Below are positions 45,217 to 57,150 of a stretch of 64,000 nt of DNA, one piece after another. This DNA is from Ulva prolifera (taxonomy: Eukaryota > Chlorophyta > Ulvophyceae > Ulvales > Ulvaceae). Numbering within the stretch: position 1 is the stretch's first letter; every line of letters starts with the position of its first letter. The position numbers and the translations under genes were made by a program. The stretch spans positions 868,001 through 932,000 of the forward strand of contig CM041202.1 of the NCBI GenBank assembly GCA_023078555.1. Direction: 5' to 3'. The notes beneath the pieces were generated by a model that had not been told where the DNA came from, searched no databases, and was given only the letters and a program-made list of their open reading frames with translations.

Positions 45217-48200
45217 GATGGTGTCGTCTGGGAACACGTGCACTGGAGGCTTCTCCGATGTTGGGAGGCCTGAGGGGGCGCTGTGTGTGCCGTGCGGCTC
45301 TCTGGGGCAGCCCTGCTGTCTGACCCCCCCCGTGACCGGCCCTAGAGAGCCGCGTTGCGGAGACGGTCTTGAGTGCGGCCCCAGCCAGGAGTGTGTAGCA
45401 GCGGGGTCCATCCCACCACCTCCCCTACAACCTCCCCCGCCACCGCCGCTAGTTGCACCGCCGATACCGCCACCGCCGCCCCCGCTGGACTGCGGCGCTC
45501 TGGACTTGCCCTGCTGCCGTGGTGCCAACATCCCCCCCGGCACGCGGGAATGCGCTGAGGGCAGCACTTGCCGTGATAGATTCCTCGGAGGCGGGGTTAT
45601 TCAACCGTTCTGTGAACGCTGCGGCATTTCTACTGGCCCTGAATTCTCCTTCGGACGCACTTGTTGTTTCAACGAAGGAGTTCTCTCATGTGAAGATGGT
45701 GGAGCCTGTGACCCTAGAACCTTTGTGGGTGTGGGCTTTCCGCAGTGTCTCGAGTGCGGGGCCCTCGACCAGATCCCCTGCGGTACGCCCCAAGCTCTGT
45801 GCTGGTCAGGCGCCCCCCTGCAGCTGACTTGCTCCGGCATGATGCACCTCCTGACACGGCACTGCCATGACACTTCAGAGATACCCGGGGCCATCTACAT
45901 GCACCCGCTGAGGGTTCATAAATGCATGTCGTCCATGCATGTGTGCCCTCCTGATATGTTCATGCATGCCGCCCTAGGGAGAAGGCCTTCTCCTACCTGA
46001 TCAGGTGGCATGTTGTGGCGTCCATGCGGACAACACCTCTGGCGACAGGGCTGTGGTTGCATGAAGCCCGGTGCTGCCATGGTCCGGGTCTTGTGGACCG
46101 GTAGGAATTTGATGGCTGAATTTGCGCTGCTCAGTGCTGTGTCCACGTCATTTCTGAGACCTTGAAGCCACTACGGGCAAGGCAGCAAGTGTGTACAGTG
46201 GCCTCATCGCTGAGTTGCCACACATGATTTGCCTCACCCTGATCCCCCGCCGCACGTCCTTCTCAGTCAGGGTCCGCCGCTCCAGGCGGCTGTGTGTTGG
46301 TTTCCCCGTTGTTGATGCCTTGACAGCAGTGTTGGGTCATCGGGCCCGATCATATGGAAGAATTGCAAATACCAGAGCTTCCTTTCTGGGTGGCAGCCCT
46401 GGAAATGCTGCACCGCGACCCAACACTGCTTGCCGGGGAGGTGGGCCAGAGCACGCCCGAGCCGCGCACGTGCTGCAGCTAACCTGATGCACTCCAGTCG
46501 TTGCTGCAGCGGATGGCAGCTGCGACGCCGGACTCGCCGCGGTGTCCAACGAGTTCAACCTCTCCAGATGCGCTGACCCCGCCGCCCCGCCGCCCCCGCC
46601 GTGCGGCGCGCCCGGGCAGCCCTGCTGCTCCGGCGTCGACATACCCCTCGACAGCAACGGCTGCAACGTGGGCAACAACTGCGGGTCGTTCGGCCCGTCG
46701 GTGAACGGCACGCGCGTCTGCGAGCCCTGCGGCGCCGCCGGTGGCGCCTGCTGCGGCCTCCAATCTGGGGATGTATTTGCCCTCGGGTGCTCAGACGGAA
46801 ACACCTGCAACGGGGGGCCGGGGTTCTTCGACGGCCGTACTTTGGCGGAGCTGCAGTGTGTGCAGTGTGGCGCTCTGGGCCAGCCATGCTGCCAGGGCCC
46901 CTCCCTCACAGGTGGTAGAGTTCAGCAATGCGGAGACAGTCTTGAGTGTAGCCCCAGCCGGGAGTGTGTAACAGCGGGGTCAGTTCCACCGCCTCCCCTG
47001 CAACCTCCCCCGCCGCCGTTTCCACCACCGATCCCGCCACCGCCGCCCCCACCGCTGGAGTGCGGCGTGTTGGACCTGCCCTGCTGCCGAGGCGAGGATT
47101 TACCTACCGGCACGCAGGAATGCGAACAGGGCAGCACCTGCCGCACGACCTTCGGAAGCGGACCTGAGATTTGCGTACGATGCGGCAGCATCGACAATGA
47201 TTTTTACTCCTTTGATCGTGAATGTTGCAACGACGATGGCGTGTTTTCCTGCGACGATGGTGCAGCCTGTGATCCTCGGACCATCGTGGCTCCCGGCCTG
47301 ACGCAGTGCGGCGCAATCGATCAGATACCCTGTGGTGCGCCCCAAAACCCTGTGCAGATCAGCTGTCCCATGGCCTGCAACTGCTGCTACACATGCATTG
47401 GCGGCCTCCGCCTGCTGTCAAGCATTCTGCTTACAGCTCAGCTGTGGCGGTCGGACATGCCATTCGTGGCCACAGGTGCAAGTCACAAGCATGTACATGC
47501 CCATGCTGTGCACCACTGCATGCAACCTGCATGCGCCCATACATGCCCTTCTGCCTTATAGTCTCTTTAATGCCCTTCATACGCCTGCCTGAGTTGGTGT
47601 TCAACTTTATTTCCCTATGCATGCCATCCTCAGGCACAGTCACCAGCGTCGTGGTCACCTCGAGTCATCTGTTTTGTGTGTCTGGCCCTGGGTTGTGCAC
47701 AGGAACTGAAAGGAGAATGTGGCTGTTCAGTGCACTGCCCACGTCACGGAGACCTTGAAGCCACACCGTGCAAGGTGACAAGGGTGCTGTGACCTGACCA
47801 GCGAGTTGCCACACATGTTTGGAAACTTGTTTAAACCCTGAAAACTCTATGCGCTGCATATACCTAAAAACTCAGCACGCGCCTCCTGCTGTGTGGTGTT
47901 TACATCATTCCTGACCCAAATCGGGGAAACGGGGCACACATCCCGTGGGTGCTGCGGCACGAAGCTGATGCTATGAACTTGCTGCTGCAGACGGCGGCGT
48001 CTGCAACGCCGGCCTGCAGGCAGTGTCCAGCAATCGTTTCGACATCGACCTCTCCATCTGCGCCGACCCCGCCGCCCCGCCACCACCACCGTGCGGCGCC
48101 ACCGGGCAGCCTTGCTGTGAGGGTGTCACCGTTCCATTCGGAACCTTTGGCTGCGATCCCGACAACAACTGCAACACAGTCAGCGTGGGCGGGGAGGACA

Positions 48201-50555
48201 CCCGAGTTTGCGAGGCGTGCGGCGCAACCGGCGCAGATTGCTGCCGCCGCGTCGAGTTCGACTTGCTCGGCGTGGAGTGCTCGGCTGGGAGCACCTGCAG
48301 CGGAGACTTCTTCGATGTTGGGAGTCCTGAGGGGGCGCTGTGCGTGCCGTGCGGCTCTCTGGGGCAGCCATGCTGCCGGAGGCCCTTCTCTGGAGGCGCT
48401 AGTGTCCCGCCGTGTGGAGACGGTCTTGAGTGCGGCCCCAGACAGGAGTGTGTAGTGGCGGGGTCCATCCTGCCGCCTCCCCTACAACCTCCCCCGCCAC
48501 CGCCGCTAGTTGCACCGCCGATACCGCCTCCGCCGCCCCCACTGGACTGCGGCACCATTGACCGGCCCTGCTGCCCTGTTCCCCTTGCCTTCAGGGAATG
48601 TTTTCAGGGCACGTGTGCCAGCACAGGCTTCAACCCCGCAACTGGACTTCTTGACCGGATCTGCAAACGCTGCGGCATTCTCGGCACCTTTGCCCCTGAC
48701 CGCCAATGTTGCGTGAACGAAGGAATCACCTCATGCGAAGATGGAGCTGCCTGTGACCCTAGAACCGTTCCGGGTGCGGGCTTTGTGGGCCCTCCCCAGT
48801 GTCGCGAGTGTGGGGACATCGAGCAGATTCCATGCGGTACGCCCCCAAGACCTGTGCTGACCCGGCAACATGAGACTTGGATACCTAGACTACTGTGTGT
48901 GAGTGTGTTTGGCGGCGTGCCTGGCGGTACGTCTGGCCACGGGAACTGGTGGGGTATCGTGGCAGTTGAGAGATGTTTTCACTGATGTCACCGAGACCTT
49001 GAAGCCACCACGAGCAAGGCGTCAACTGCACATTGTCTTTTGCTAAACATCAACGAATTGCCATACATGTTATGCAACACTCTCGCCAACCCCTGCTGCA
49101 CTGCGTATGCCTATAGGTCACAACCCGCCGTCTGCTGTAAAGTAAAGTAAAGTAAATCTACATTTACTGAGCCGTATGTGGTGTCTATCGCATAGCTCAC
49201 CCTCGACAGCGAAACATGTGCACTGAAACGCTTCGTATACTTGCTGCAGCTGCAATCAACCGTCTGTGATGTCTGCTGCAGAGGGCGGCGCCTGCAACGC
49301 GGGCCTGACCGCGGTGTCCAATGAGTTCAACCTCTCCGTCTGCGTCGACCCCGCCGCCCCGCCGCCACCACCTTGCGGCGCCACCGGGCAGCCCTGCTGC
49401 TCTGGTGTTAACATCCCCTTCGACAACCTCGGCTGCAATGCTGGCAACAACTGCAACACAGTCACCGTGGGCGGGGAGGATGTGCGAGTCTGCGAGTCCT
49501 GCGGCGCCACCGGCGGTGCCTGCTGCGTCGTCGCCTTCACCGACCAAGTCGCTGTGGAGTGCTCGGCTGGAAACAATTGCAACGGTGGCTTCATAGATGT
49601 AAGTCGCCCTGAGGGAGTGCAGTGTGTTCCATGCGGCTCTCTGGGGCAGCCATGCTGCCAGGGGCCTCGCTTCACAGGCGTGAGAGTCCCGCCGTGTGGA
49701 GACGGTCTCGAGTGTAGCCCCAGCCAGGAGTGCGCAGCAGCGGGGTCGATCCCGCCGCCTCCCCTATCACCTCCCCCTCCACCGCCTCCATCTCAGCCAC
49801 CGATTCCGCCAGCTCCAAACCCACCGCTACCAACATCGCCTCCTCCACAACCACCGCCGCCGTCGCCTCCACCCCCACCGCCGCCAACACCGGCGCCTCC
49901 ACCGCCGTCGCTTCCGCCGCCCTCACCACCATCACCTCCACCCCCACCGCCGCCACCACCGCCCGCACCATCGCCAATTCCTCTGCCTCCTCCACCGCCC
50001 GCACCAGAGCTGTCAGCGCCACCGCCGCCCCCGCCGGTCCCGACACAGCCACGCACCCCAATCTTCAACTTTGTCACCTCGTCCGCCCAACCAGGAAGCT
50101 CTGCCACACCACCGACACAACCCCCATCGCCGACTCCACCACTACCCCCGCCTTCCCCAACGCCGCCGCCAATGCCCACCCCTCCGCTGCCAACGCCGCC
50201 GGTGCAACCAGGGCCACGCACCCCAATTTTCAACTTCGTCACCGCATCCAGCCAACCAGGAGAGTCCTCAGCGCCACCCACACCACCAATTGCAACCCAG
50301 GCATTAACCCCACCCGTAGCATCTGCAACCGCGGCGTCGCCGTCGCCCCCCCCAGCAAGCACTGCAGCAGGTCAGCCACCAGGAGAGGCACCCACGCCAC
50401 CCACATCACCGACTGCAGCCCCACCACCAGCCCCACCGTCACCCCAAGCCTCTGCAACCGCGCCGCCCCCAGCCGGCACTGCAGCAGGTCCGCAGTTACC
50501 AGCGCAGCCACGATTCGAGTTCTCATTCTCTGGTTCCTCTGCAGACGGTGCCTAG
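45217..50555 (+). CDS. Tandem-exon Cys-rich/proline-rich protein, 5' end replaced by LINE
   Basis: Four homologous exons: about 45217-45782 (5' part missing), 46510-47334, 47991-48836 and 49282-50555. All internal junctions are phase 1 (donors G|GTACGC or G|GTGCGC, acceptors gctgcag). Each full exon codes an N-terminal Cys module (D/EGG.CNAGL.AVSxNxF...CVDPAAPPPPPCGATGQPCC...VESCGATG), then CGSLGQPCC...CGDGLECSPSQEC, a proline linker (PPPPLQPPPPPPL), and a second Cys module (CG.LDLPCCRG...CDDGAACDPRT...IPCG). In the last exon the linker grows into a ~290-residue Pro/Ser/Thr/Ala-rich tail with RTPIFNFVT twice and ends TAG. It is likely an extracellular matrix protein. Exon 1 starts inside the module, at TCTGGFSDVGRPEGALC, directly after LINE sequence. 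No signal peptide exon is seen, so the gene is probably broken, or its start lies upstream of the LINE. Confidence 0.78.
46327..46428 (-). repeat. Dispersed 102-bp element (copy 4)
   Basis: Perfect terminal inverted repeats CAGTGTTGGGTC / GACCCAACACTG (outer bases gc...gc also match). On the minus strand 34 codons are open, with CWVAVQHFQGCHPE and FHMIGPDDPTL. It lies in the first intron of the tandem-exon gene, 81 bp before exon 2. Confidence 0.85.
49137..49180. repeat. GTAAA-repeat terminus of a dispersed sequence
   Basis: tgtaaagtaaagtaaagtaaatctacatttactgagccgtat has a relative at 24355-24395 (tgtaaagtaaagaaaatctgaacttactgcgccgtat) and a shorter one at 14208. It may be the end of another mobile element. 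Confidence 0.5.
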
Positions 50556-51189
50556 CAGCCTGTGCATTCTTGATAGGTCACCGTTTTATACACTGTGTCA
50601 CGGCGTATGGCGAACGCATGTCCGCCATGCACCAATTGCACCGTTTTGCGTTTGCATGTGGAGTCCACATTGTGGACGCTTCGGTTCTTGAATTCCATCT
50701 AGAATTCCAGCTGCATTGAATACATAAGCTAGCGGGGATTTACTTCTCTCCACACTGGCATAGCATTGTAGAATCTAGCTATGGCATAGCTTTGTAGAAT
50801 CCTTTCAGCCCTGGGCTATCTTGCCGGACGATATTCTGAGAATTTAGACTTTGACAGCACGTGATTGAGTGGCCATAGCGAGCCCGTCATGCATACAATT
50901 TTGAGAACACTCTTGATGTACAGTGCAGACCACTGATGCAAGACCCTTTTGTAAATTGCCAGTCATTCTGCATGTGCGGGTTCTTGCTGCTGATGTGGCA
51001 CTTCGAGATCAGCAACTGAACCGTTCTGTGTGACATCTGCAAAACACTCTCCGTGGTCACACTTGCTGCCATTGATACAGATTATGGCGATGATGGCGAT
51101 GATACAAGCCCTTCATCATGCTGCGCCAAAAGTGGGTTCTGCTGGGGGGGGTCACAGTGGCAGTGGTATATATATATATATATATATAT
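50556..51189. other. 3' flank, no gene
   Basis: No coding feature seen. A (TA)n microsatellite of about 25 bp is at 51168-51193, directly beside the LINE fragment that follows. Confidence 0.5.
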
Positions 51190-51193
51190 ATAT

Positions 51194-51620
51194 ACTCTCC
51201 AGATTACAAAAGACTGAACGGAAGAAGACAAACACCAAAACCGAATCTCATTCGAAACAACAGCAACACACACGTACACACACGATCACACTACAACCGC
51301 GCCCACACCTCAGTCGACCAGGGTAGCTGCTTCTGCGGGCACACCTGACCATGCAGCGTACGCATGAACTGGGAGTAGAAGAAAGGCGTCAGCAGGCGCA
51401 GCGCTAGCAAAAAAGTTGGCAGAGGAAGGACAGGCGCCAGTACTCGTGGGATGTACACCTTCGAGACCTCATACCGCTGCCCTAGAGAGTACACTGCAGT
51501 GAAGTGGCTGTGCTCTTTCGGCGGATCCGGCAGGATCGCGTCCTCCAAGGCCGCGTCGTACCGCCTCTGGTTTTCTGCCAAACTCGTTGTGTTCACATCC
51601 AGGTTTGGCATGACTCAGCA
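51194..51620 (-). mobile_element. LINE family-1-like fragment with 3' UTR
   Basis: The plus strand starts with the tail in reverse (ttacaaaagactgaacggaag...). On the minus strand an open frame covers 51291-51611 and includes RYDAALEDAILPD, the family-1 C-terminal signature, but here it reads on without a stop (PPKEHSHF...). The 3' UTR has atgagattcggttttggtgtttgtcttc, a subfamily variant. Confidence 0.65.
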
Positions 51621-52219
51621 GAGTGAGGCCGAGCGAGCCCGCCATGCCAGCCCCCAATTCCAGCAGCTTGCTGGCTTGCCTGGCACTTGTATGAGTAGCA
51701 CATGTAAATTATGTGGCATGTGGGATCCATGTGTGGTGCTGTCAACCTCCAAATATGCCCAAAAACTGACTTTTTTAATTCTCAGTGCAAGGATGTTTGC
51801 GGCAGGCCACTGTGATACCCCAGAGTGCATTACCACTGATGTTGTGTTGTGAAAATTCGCAGCCTCAAGGCCAAACAACCAACATGCAGCTCGACCAGAA
51901 TCCGCCCGATCAGCACTTCACATATACCTCAAGTGATCTCATGTTCGAATCTGAGCCTCAATCCTTGCACACTAGCTCCAACAGCTATTCTGCGTGTGCT
52001 ATCGAGCCCGACTATGCGTGTGCTTCACCATTTTCTGTGCTGAAAGTTGCTGTGCACTCAGTCTCACAAATCGAATGCATTCACCGGCAGCTTTTTTGCG
52101 TGCTTCGCGAATCTGCATTCCAGTTGTCAACACTGATCTCGTGGAGTGCATGGCGTGGCGGTGTGGTGAGTGGTGTCCCGTGACGCACGCCCCATGCGAG
52201 ATTCCAACACCCCGAGTTT

Positions 52220-52470
52220 GGGTGAAAACCGGTGCCGCAACCCTTGCTCACGCGAGATGAAAAGCCCCGACTTCCGATAAGTCTCGGCATTGCCACGCTG
52301 CAACGACTAGGATACCACCCGAAGCGCCCACTGGAGAAACGCGCCTTTGAGGATGCGCCCACAAGCAGCAGCCACATCCCCCAACTTGCCGATGAACCTC
52401 ACGTTAGCGCTAACCTTGCCCATGAAACCGCACGACTCGAAGGCAAACGGAACAAACTCGATAGCTGGTT
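52220..52470 (-). mobile_element. LINE family-1 RT-ORF fragment
   Basis: Minus-strand translation follows the 20.9-kb copy: FVPFAFESCGFMGK, FIGKLGDVAAACGRILKGAF, QWALRVVS, a stop, then SLQRGNAETYRKSGLFISRE. The fragment is 5'- and 3'-truncated and carries at least one stop. Confidence 0.75.
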
Positions 52471-52529
52471 CGATGCGGCCCGAGCTCGACAGCTAGTTCG
52501 AGGCCGCCCGCGGTCCACCGAAGCAATAT

Positions 52530-52657
52530 TACAAAAGAGTGAACGGGAGAAAACAAACACTGAAACCGATTCTCACCCGAATCAACTGCAACATACACTC
52601 ACACACACACGAACACCACAACCGCACTCACAACTCAGTCCGGCAGGATCGCGTCCT
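52530..52657 (-). mobile_element. LINE family-1 3' end including the ORF stop
   Basis: Reads on the minus strand from EDAILPD and TGA through the 3' UTR to TTTTGTAATA. Flanks ACCGAAGC on both sides (52519 and 52659 regions) suggest an 8-9 bp target duplication. Confidence 0.75.
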
Positions 52658-52958
52658 CCTCCTCGACCGAAGCTGTACAGCTTCATGTGGCCCCGAGCCT
52701 CGGCCACGGAGGTCTGCTTCGACGTAGTACCATTGCGTAGCCTGCGTGCGTGAACGGAGTGTGCCACTACAGCTGTTGTTGACGTCGCGCGGACGAAGAT
52801 CCGCAGAGCCCAGGATCCGCCGTTGCGCAGCCAACATCAAATAGAAAGAAGTATGTCCACCGGTGATCGGCTGTCAGATAGAAAACGAGTTGTTCCAGAC
52901 TGCGGGCTCGGCTGCGTGAGCTGGTAACATCGACAAGGCCACTGGGCGTCTAAGCTGC

Positions 52959-52995
52959 GCATCACCGTCCGTACAACTTGTACGGACGGTGATGC
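52959..52995. repeat. 37-bp perfect palindrome
   Basis: GCATCACCGTCCGTACAA, one C, then the exact reverse complement: an 18-bp-arm hairpin with a 1-base centre. A smaller hairpin (gctgtgttgaacacagc) follows at once. No coding explanation. Confidence 0.95.
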
Positions 52996-53273
52996 TGTGT
53001 TGAACACAGCATACAGCTTTTGTGCAACCCGACGTCCTCCCTGCTTCTATTGCCGAACGGCTCGCGACCGCGCATGTAGCGGGACGGAACGCAGCATGGC
53101 GTAGGTGTACTTGCTGTGGGTCGTGGGGCGTGTGCATGCATTTGCATACCCGCGTCGCTGACGGGTGTGGATTTCGGGGTCAACTATGCTGTCATAGCTT
53201 GTTCGTAAAGTACGACGTATGACGCTGGCCGCCACACGCCGCCTCGGGACAGTGGTCACGTATACAGGACCGA

Positions 53274-53315
53274 GGAGCCACATGTGTTGCCTGAGGTGGC
53301 AACACATGTGGCTCC
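53274..53315. repeat. Inverted repeat, 18-bp arms, 6-bp loop
   Basis: GGAGCCACATGTGTTGCC, loop TGAGGT, then the exact reverse complement. It is the second of three fold-backs in 52.9-57.5 kb. Confidence 0.95.
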
Positions 53316-53424
53316 GAGGGGGCCAGCCTCACTGGCTGGTAGATCTGACCCATTCACAAGCTTTCGCATGCACGCCATGAGCAGAGAGAAGTGCAGAACA
53401 TGTGGCTCCGCCTGTGTTTGTGTG

Positions 53425-53508
53425 TTTCAAAAGAGTGAACGGGAGAAGACAAACAGAGAAACCGAATCTCATCCGCATCGCCCGAATCAACCGCAGCACA
53501 TACATGCA
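53425..53508 (-). mobile_element. 84-bp LINE family-1 3' end with 12-bp target duplication
   Basis: The family-1 tail in minus orientation, flanked by TGTGTTTGTGTG at 53413-53424 and 53509-53520. A family-2 terminus (atacaaggacaaaacc...gtagcaccgc) starts directly after the right repeat. Confidence 0.82.
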
Positions 53509-53879
53509 TGTGTTTGTGTGATACAAGGACAAAACCAGGTATACCAGGCAAGTATACGTAGCACCGCAGCTGCCCAAACAGGGGCTCACCCACGCCTCTG
53601 CTAAGTACCCAACCCCCGCAACAGCCACACACATGCAGCCACCCGGACACGTCCCATGGGTACTGGGCCTTGGGCGTGCTCCGTGGCACTCCAGTGATAT
53701 GGCCGCTATACCACTGGACCCTTGCACGTCGCGAAAAGTGCCACGTGCTCTGTCCTGAGCAGGGCGGCGGTGGACGGCGCTGTCGTGTTGCTCTGCCGCT
53801 CAAGGCTACGTTGATCGGGGGCGGGAGTGAAGGAGGGGACAGCTCAGCAGGCTGCGGCAGGGGGAGGAGGGGAGGGGTA

Positions 53880-54610
53880 AGGAGGGAATGCGGGGGCCCC
53901 CGGCGACTTGCGCGTTTGGCCAGCGCCGGCCGGGCTGCCAGCTTGGGCTGCTGCGGCCGTGCGGGCGGTGGGGTCGTATTGCGTGCAGGCGCGGGGGTGC
54001 GACACGTGTTGGGGGCTAGAGCGGGGGCGGGTGCGTGGGTGTGGTCTAAGGGCGTGTGGGTGCGTGTTCAGCGGGTTCCTGTCAGGCTGTGGTGGGGCGC
54101 TGTGTGCGGGTGCTTGCTGTGCCTGGGCGCTGTGTTCGGGCGAACTCACCGCCGATGCCACTCTCCTGCCGTGCGTATGTTGGGCCGTTCATATGCTTGC
54201 CCATTGCCCTGGTGCTGCTACCGGCCACTCCGGGTTTGTCCCGGTGATACACATCCAGGCAGGGTGGTGTACGGAGGCTGGGCGGGGTGGGTTGTGCTGG
54301 GGGAGGCGGGGGCCTCCCCGGGCTGGGGGTTGTTGTTGCGGTCTCGCTGTTTGTTTGCTCGGCGGCCTTGGCTGCTTGTGCTTCCGGGGCTCGTGCGCCT
54401 GGCTGGTGGGCGGAGTTCGGGTGGGGGTGGGTGTGTGGGCGTGGGCGTGTGTGTGGCTGTGTGGCTGTGTGGCTGTGGCCGGCGCGGGTGCTGCCGTTGC
54501 GTGGGTGTTTTGGTGTGTGCTGCGTGTGGCTTGTTGCGTGGTGTGCGGTTCCCCTGGTTCTTGCTCGCGGTGCTACCTGCCTCGCTTGCTTTGTCCTTGT
54601 AGCACACACC
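53880..54610 (+). mobile_element. LINE family-2 3' regions (two adjacent)
   Basis: 53880-54250 matches 24810-25195 (inverted) over about 370 bp, starting with gggggcccccggcg and ending ggtgctaccggcc...ttgtc. 54340-54605 matches 58225-58330 and 60010-60335 (ggcagccttggctgc..., gtggctgtg repeats, gcgcgggtgctgccg) and ends gcggtgctacctgcc...gctttgtccttgta. No intact ORF with RT motifs is visible; the long open frames here have biased composition. Confidence 0.6.
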
Positions 54611-55100
54611 AACAACCACCCACGCACGCCCACACGCACCCCATCGCTGCACCCCATCGATATCCCACAGCCCCTCCAGGGTCCCGAAGACACATGCAGC
54701 CAAGGTTGCAGCACCAACCATAGACCGACCACCCCGACGAGTGCCGCAAACGTGTGTGGGCTGCTGGGCCTGCAATGGTGGCGGCGGCGTAGGTGAATCT
54801 GCTCATGTACGTGTGCGCAATCACTGCATGCCTCGTTGCCTCTTACCATGTGTTGGAACGCAATGGCAAAGCCGGAGAGGTAGGCAGCACGACAACAACA
54901 TTGATAAGCTTTTAATTGATGAGTTACAATGGTAACTTGCAATTGCAAGCTGCTTGCAAGGACCACGTCGGAGTGTCCGGTAGCACTGCCGGGGCAACTG
55001 TTAACGGACACGCACGCCAGAGCCATCAGTGCATGCATGGCAGCAGATCACAGCCCACATCCCGGACATGGCGCCCTAGCGCAGCATGCCAGACACACGC

Positions 55101-55150
55101 ATTTTTACAAAAGAGTGAACGGGAGAAAACAAACACTGAAACCGAATCTC
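55101..55150 (-). mobile_element. 50-bp LINE family-1 3' end with 15-bp target duplication
   Basis: tttttacaaaagagtgaacg... through ccgaatctc, flanked by perfect ATGCCAGACACACGC repeats at 55086-55100 and 55151-55165. Confidence 0.9.
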
Positions 55151-55979
55151 ATGCCAGACACACGCTGAACACGCTGAACACGAACACCCACTAGTGGGTG
55201 AGCTCACCAAAGCAGTCCCACACCATCACTCTGTTCCCCCCCCACCCGTGGGCCCCAAGCACATGCGCGGCTATGGTGGCACAAGCTGGCAGCCCAGCCG
55301 TTGCCGGCCCCCGGACCCCAACCCCCGCCGGCATCCTCCTCCCACCCACAAGTCCGAATGTGTGGCGCTACTGCGCCGTGTTCACATATGGCTACCTTGA
55401 ACCTTTTGCACAAGGTGATCCTGCACGGCTGTTCACAGCCCGTCGCTCGTCCAGATCTGGTACACCTTCGCAGCATCGCGTGCGGCTGCTTGTGATCCTG
55501 ATCATGTGCATGCATGATCGATGATGTCGGGATCACACTCATAGACGCGCTTGCAACCTCTCCAAGTATACAATGTTGTGCACAAGAGTAGGGGAACACA
55601 CTAATACAACAACAGAATCTCGTCCAAAAGATGGCACTACGTGCCTAGCCCACCGGGCGGGGCGTAGGGGACGCGGGGTGGCGAGGTGGCGGGGTGCGGG
55701 GTGCGTGCGGGGTGTCGGGACACCGATGACTGTGATGTGGTTACATTGTAAGTCTCGAGCCACATGTGCGTTGTAAATGCATGGAGAGTGTATGTATTTT
55801 CCAAATCGACCACCCGAACGGTTATGCAGCAGAAGATAATTTGTAGACACAACGGGGGAAACATGGCGCGGTCGTCGGCATCGATCGCCAGGGACAACAT
55901 GAAACCGTCATTTATCACACACAAACAAATTGGATCCCAGTCCCAGCCTGAGGCTGCTATTTTATAGCAGTACACACAC

Positions 55980-56580
55980 CTTTGCAATTTGTTCAGTGTT
56001 TGTTTTCTCCCGTACGCGTTCACTCTTTTGTAACATTTTGCAAGGACAGCCCGTACAACGGCAGCAGGACAGGCAGCATAGAGCTACGTCTTACCTGCCA
56101 ACGATCGTGCGCTTCTGACATCTCCTCTTGAGCTCATGAAACATCATGTACAACTTGGTAATTAGCGTGTGCAGCGGCCGGGTGAGCCGCGTTGCAGATG
56201 TGCACTTTTGGCCGCCCCTGCGGACGCGCGCTGCCTGGACCCAAAGCCGTTCCTGATTCTTGTACCTTGTCGCTCTACACGTACAGCACAAATGAGATTC
56301 GGGTCTGGTGTTTGTCTTCTTCCGTTCACTATTTGGTAATACCGTATAGCATAATGGTCGCAGTGGCGGTGTTTGACGGCGTGCCACAGGGCACACACAG
56401 GCGCACCGGTAATGGTGCCATTCGCTGGTTCGGATGTTCGAAGTCTCTGCAGTATTCTAGAAAAGAGCTCGAGTAAACGGTAGAAGACAAACACCCCAAA
56501 ATAATCTCATCCGAAACAACAGCAACATCCACGCGATCACATTACAACCGCGCCCACTCCTGTTACAAAAGAGCGCCCAC
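55980..56580. mobile_element. Three further LINE family-1 termini
   Basis: Tails at about 55992-56035 (+, with a 6-bp internal insertion tacgcg), 56290-56340 (+, ending tttggtaata) and 56465-56525 (-). Target duplications are unclear for these. Confidence 0.65.
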
Positions 56581-56609
56581 TCCTCAGTCCGGCAGCACCG
56601 GGTATCCGT

Positions 56610-56694
56610 GTACAAAAGAGTGAACGGGAGAAAACAAACACTGAAACCGAATCTCATCCGAATCAAATGCAACATACACTCACACACACACGAA
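56610..56694 (-). mobile_element. 85-bp LINE family-1 3' end with 14-bp target duplication
   Basis: gtacaaaagagtgaacggg... to ...cacacacacacgaa, flanked by perfect CACCGGGTATCCGT repeats at 56596-56609 and 56695-56708. Confidence 0.9.
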
Positions 56695-56724
56695 CACCGG
56701 GTATCCGTACTCCCTGGATCCAGG

Positions 56725-56895
56725 CCCGCATCATACCGCCACTCATGCCCCCGCGAAGTGCATTCACAAAAGAGCCCCCTCGAGAACCCCTGCCCCCGCG
56801 AGATGACCAGCCCCGACTTCCGATGCATCTCCGCATTAATGCAATTGCCCCGCTGCAACGACACAGCCAGCAACCGCAGTTCCCACTGGACAATG
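56725..56895 (-). mobile_element. LINE family-1 RT-ORF fragment
   Basis: The minus strand follows LLAVSLQRG, EMHRKSGLVISRGQG and YDAGL of the family-1 C terminus. It contains a short tail-like insertion (ctcttttgtgaatgc) inside the coding region. Confidence 0.7.
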
Positions 56896-57108
56896 GACCG
56901 GCCGTGCGTGCATGTCCGGGAGCTGACTGGATGAGGTTCCTGTGCTATGTTTGTCTCGAAATTTGCAGATGAGAAAAGTGTCGATGTGGTCGTCTCGGCA
57001 GACGGGGTTCAGGCAACCACGGAGCAAAACACCCTCCGGACAAACGAATGTCGAGATCTTTTGTAATATATAATGTCGAGATCCGGTTGCATTAGTAATG
57101 CACGTGCA

Positions 57109-57150
57109 CTCTCCCGTTCACTCTTTTGTAACACCGTTGTGACTGGCTTC
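57109..57150 (+). mobile_element. 42-bp insertion ending past the LINE terminus
   Basis: ctcccgttcactcttttgtaac (family-1 end) plus 19 bp of other sequence lies between perfect 15-bp repeats AGTAATGCACGTGCA at 57094-57108 and 57151-57165. Confidence 0.82.

Noticed and set aside
53670..54796. Long Gly/Val/Cys/Leu-rich open frames with membrane-like stretches
   Set aside because: The DNA is a retrotransposon 3' region with gtgtggctg repeats; the same sequence recurs at 25, 58 and 60 kb without a conserved frame.
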